A stretch of 64,000 bases of DNA, taken from PR03 sp964353555. GTDB lineage: Bacteria > Myxococcota_A > UBA9160 > PR03. The position numbers and the translations under genes were made by a program. This document shows, in pieces, positions 63,798 to 64,000 of the stretch (the first letter of the stretch is position 1; each line of letters opens with the position of its first letter). The stretch covers positions 1-64,000 of the forward strand of contig CAYGWM010000004.1 of assembly GCA_964353555.1 (NCBI GenBank), in the 5' to 3' direction. The notes under the pieces are model-generated. The model did no database searches and was not told the DNA's origin. It was given only the letters and a program-made list of their open reading frames with translations.

Positions 63798-64000
63798 CCG
63801 CCCGACAGCTCCGACCAGCGCTCTACGATGTGGTGCGCGCTGCGATCCGCGAGCGCTGCGGTCGTGATCTGCGGCGGCGCTCCCAATGAAGTCGGGAACA
63901 CGCTCATGTCCGCGACGAACAGACCGCGGACCTCGTGCGACTCGCCCCACGCATTGACGACCGAAGTCCGCGGGTCGCCGCCCATGCTGCAGGTCGACTG
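63794..64000 (-). CDS. GMC-family oxidoreductase, C-terminal fragment (5' end outside window)
   Basis: The frame is open from the window edge to a stop at 63794 (68 codons visible). It holds the end of the family's C-terminal domain: GGDPRTSVVNAWGESHEVRG, LFVADMSVFPTSLGAPPQIT and ALADRSAHHIVE. In glucose-methanol-choline enzymes this part closes the FAD site. The FAD-binding N-terminus and the substrate are not visible. Confidence 0.85.
   Translation of the reverse strand, partial: QSTCSMGGDPRTSVVNAWGESHEVRGLFVADMSVFPTSLGAPPQITTAALADRSAHHIVERWSELSGG

Overview
The window is a continuous, very GC-rich, gene-dense bacterial chromosome segment. It carries about 59 protein-coding genes and no rRNA, tRNA, CRISPR array, prophage or complete insertion sequence that I can see. 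Start codons are often GTG or TTG, and many neighbouring genes overlap by 4 bases (ATGA/GTGA). Several features point to a Gram-negative from the former Deltaproteobacteria (Myxococcota, Desulfobacterota, Binatota or similar); I cannot place it more precisely. These are an outer-membrane barrel of the DUF1302 type, a lipoprotein resembling PBP activators, a Dif-like chemosensory operon, a ccsA-hemA-hemC-cobA/hemD-hemB operon, an HrcA/CIRCE heat-shock circuit and a histone-fold protein.

Layout. 1-8.3 kb: a partial alpha/beta hydrolase, gamma-glutamyltranspeptidase, a small secreted protein, a deleted and frameshifted glutathione S-transferase relic, a DUF1302 barrel, a cyclophilin and a two-domain M16 peptidase. 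8.35-16.5 kb: hemW-hrcA-grpE-dnaK-dnaJ followed by a PBP-activator-like lipoprotein. 16.5-21.4 kb: a REC-GGDEF-EAL protein, a nucleoside deaminase and Lon protease. 21.5-29.3 kb: thiL, then a compact chemosensory operon (MCP, CheW, CheY, CheA, CheC), larB-larC and a histone-fold gene. 29.3-37.2 kb: a REC-PilZ protein, groEL-groES under a CIRCE operator, divergent lexA, two pterin-synthase paralogues plus folE, and a sigma-70 gene with a long structured leader. 37.2-45.4 kb: ppiD, then mreB-mreC-mreD-mrdA-rodA (cell elongation) and a HAD phosphatase. 45.4-48.3 kb: thioredoxin with a rhodanese-like lipoprotein, gmhA, a conserved protein of unknown function and a macro-domain-like protein. 48.4-54 kb: tetrapyrrole biosynthesis from glutamyl-tRNA to uroporphyrinogen III and precorrin-2. 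54-59.1 kb: a norCBQD nitric oxide reductase operon. 59-64 kb: an LLM oxidoreductase, a UbiB/ABC1 kinase, a membrane protein, a hypothetical protein, a CBS-pair protein and the C-terminus of a GMC oxidoreductase.

The most striking observation is in cheA (24645-26263). The reading frame is split exactly at an A7 run that forms a perfect -1 slippery heptamer (A_AAA_AAA). Five bases later comes a long hairpin that contains the zero-frame stop codon. This is the textbook layout of programmed -1 frameshifting. If real, the locus makes both a free phosphotransfer (HPt) domain and full-length CheA from one start codon. A homopolymer indel or sequencing error is the main alternative. Other points of interest are the histone-fold protein, two families of dispersed repeats (one a 21-bp perfect inverted repeat resembling REP/RAYT elements), a CIRCE operator placed directly behind a good promoter for groESL, a possible direct-repeat LexA operator, and a folded leader ahead of the sigma factor.
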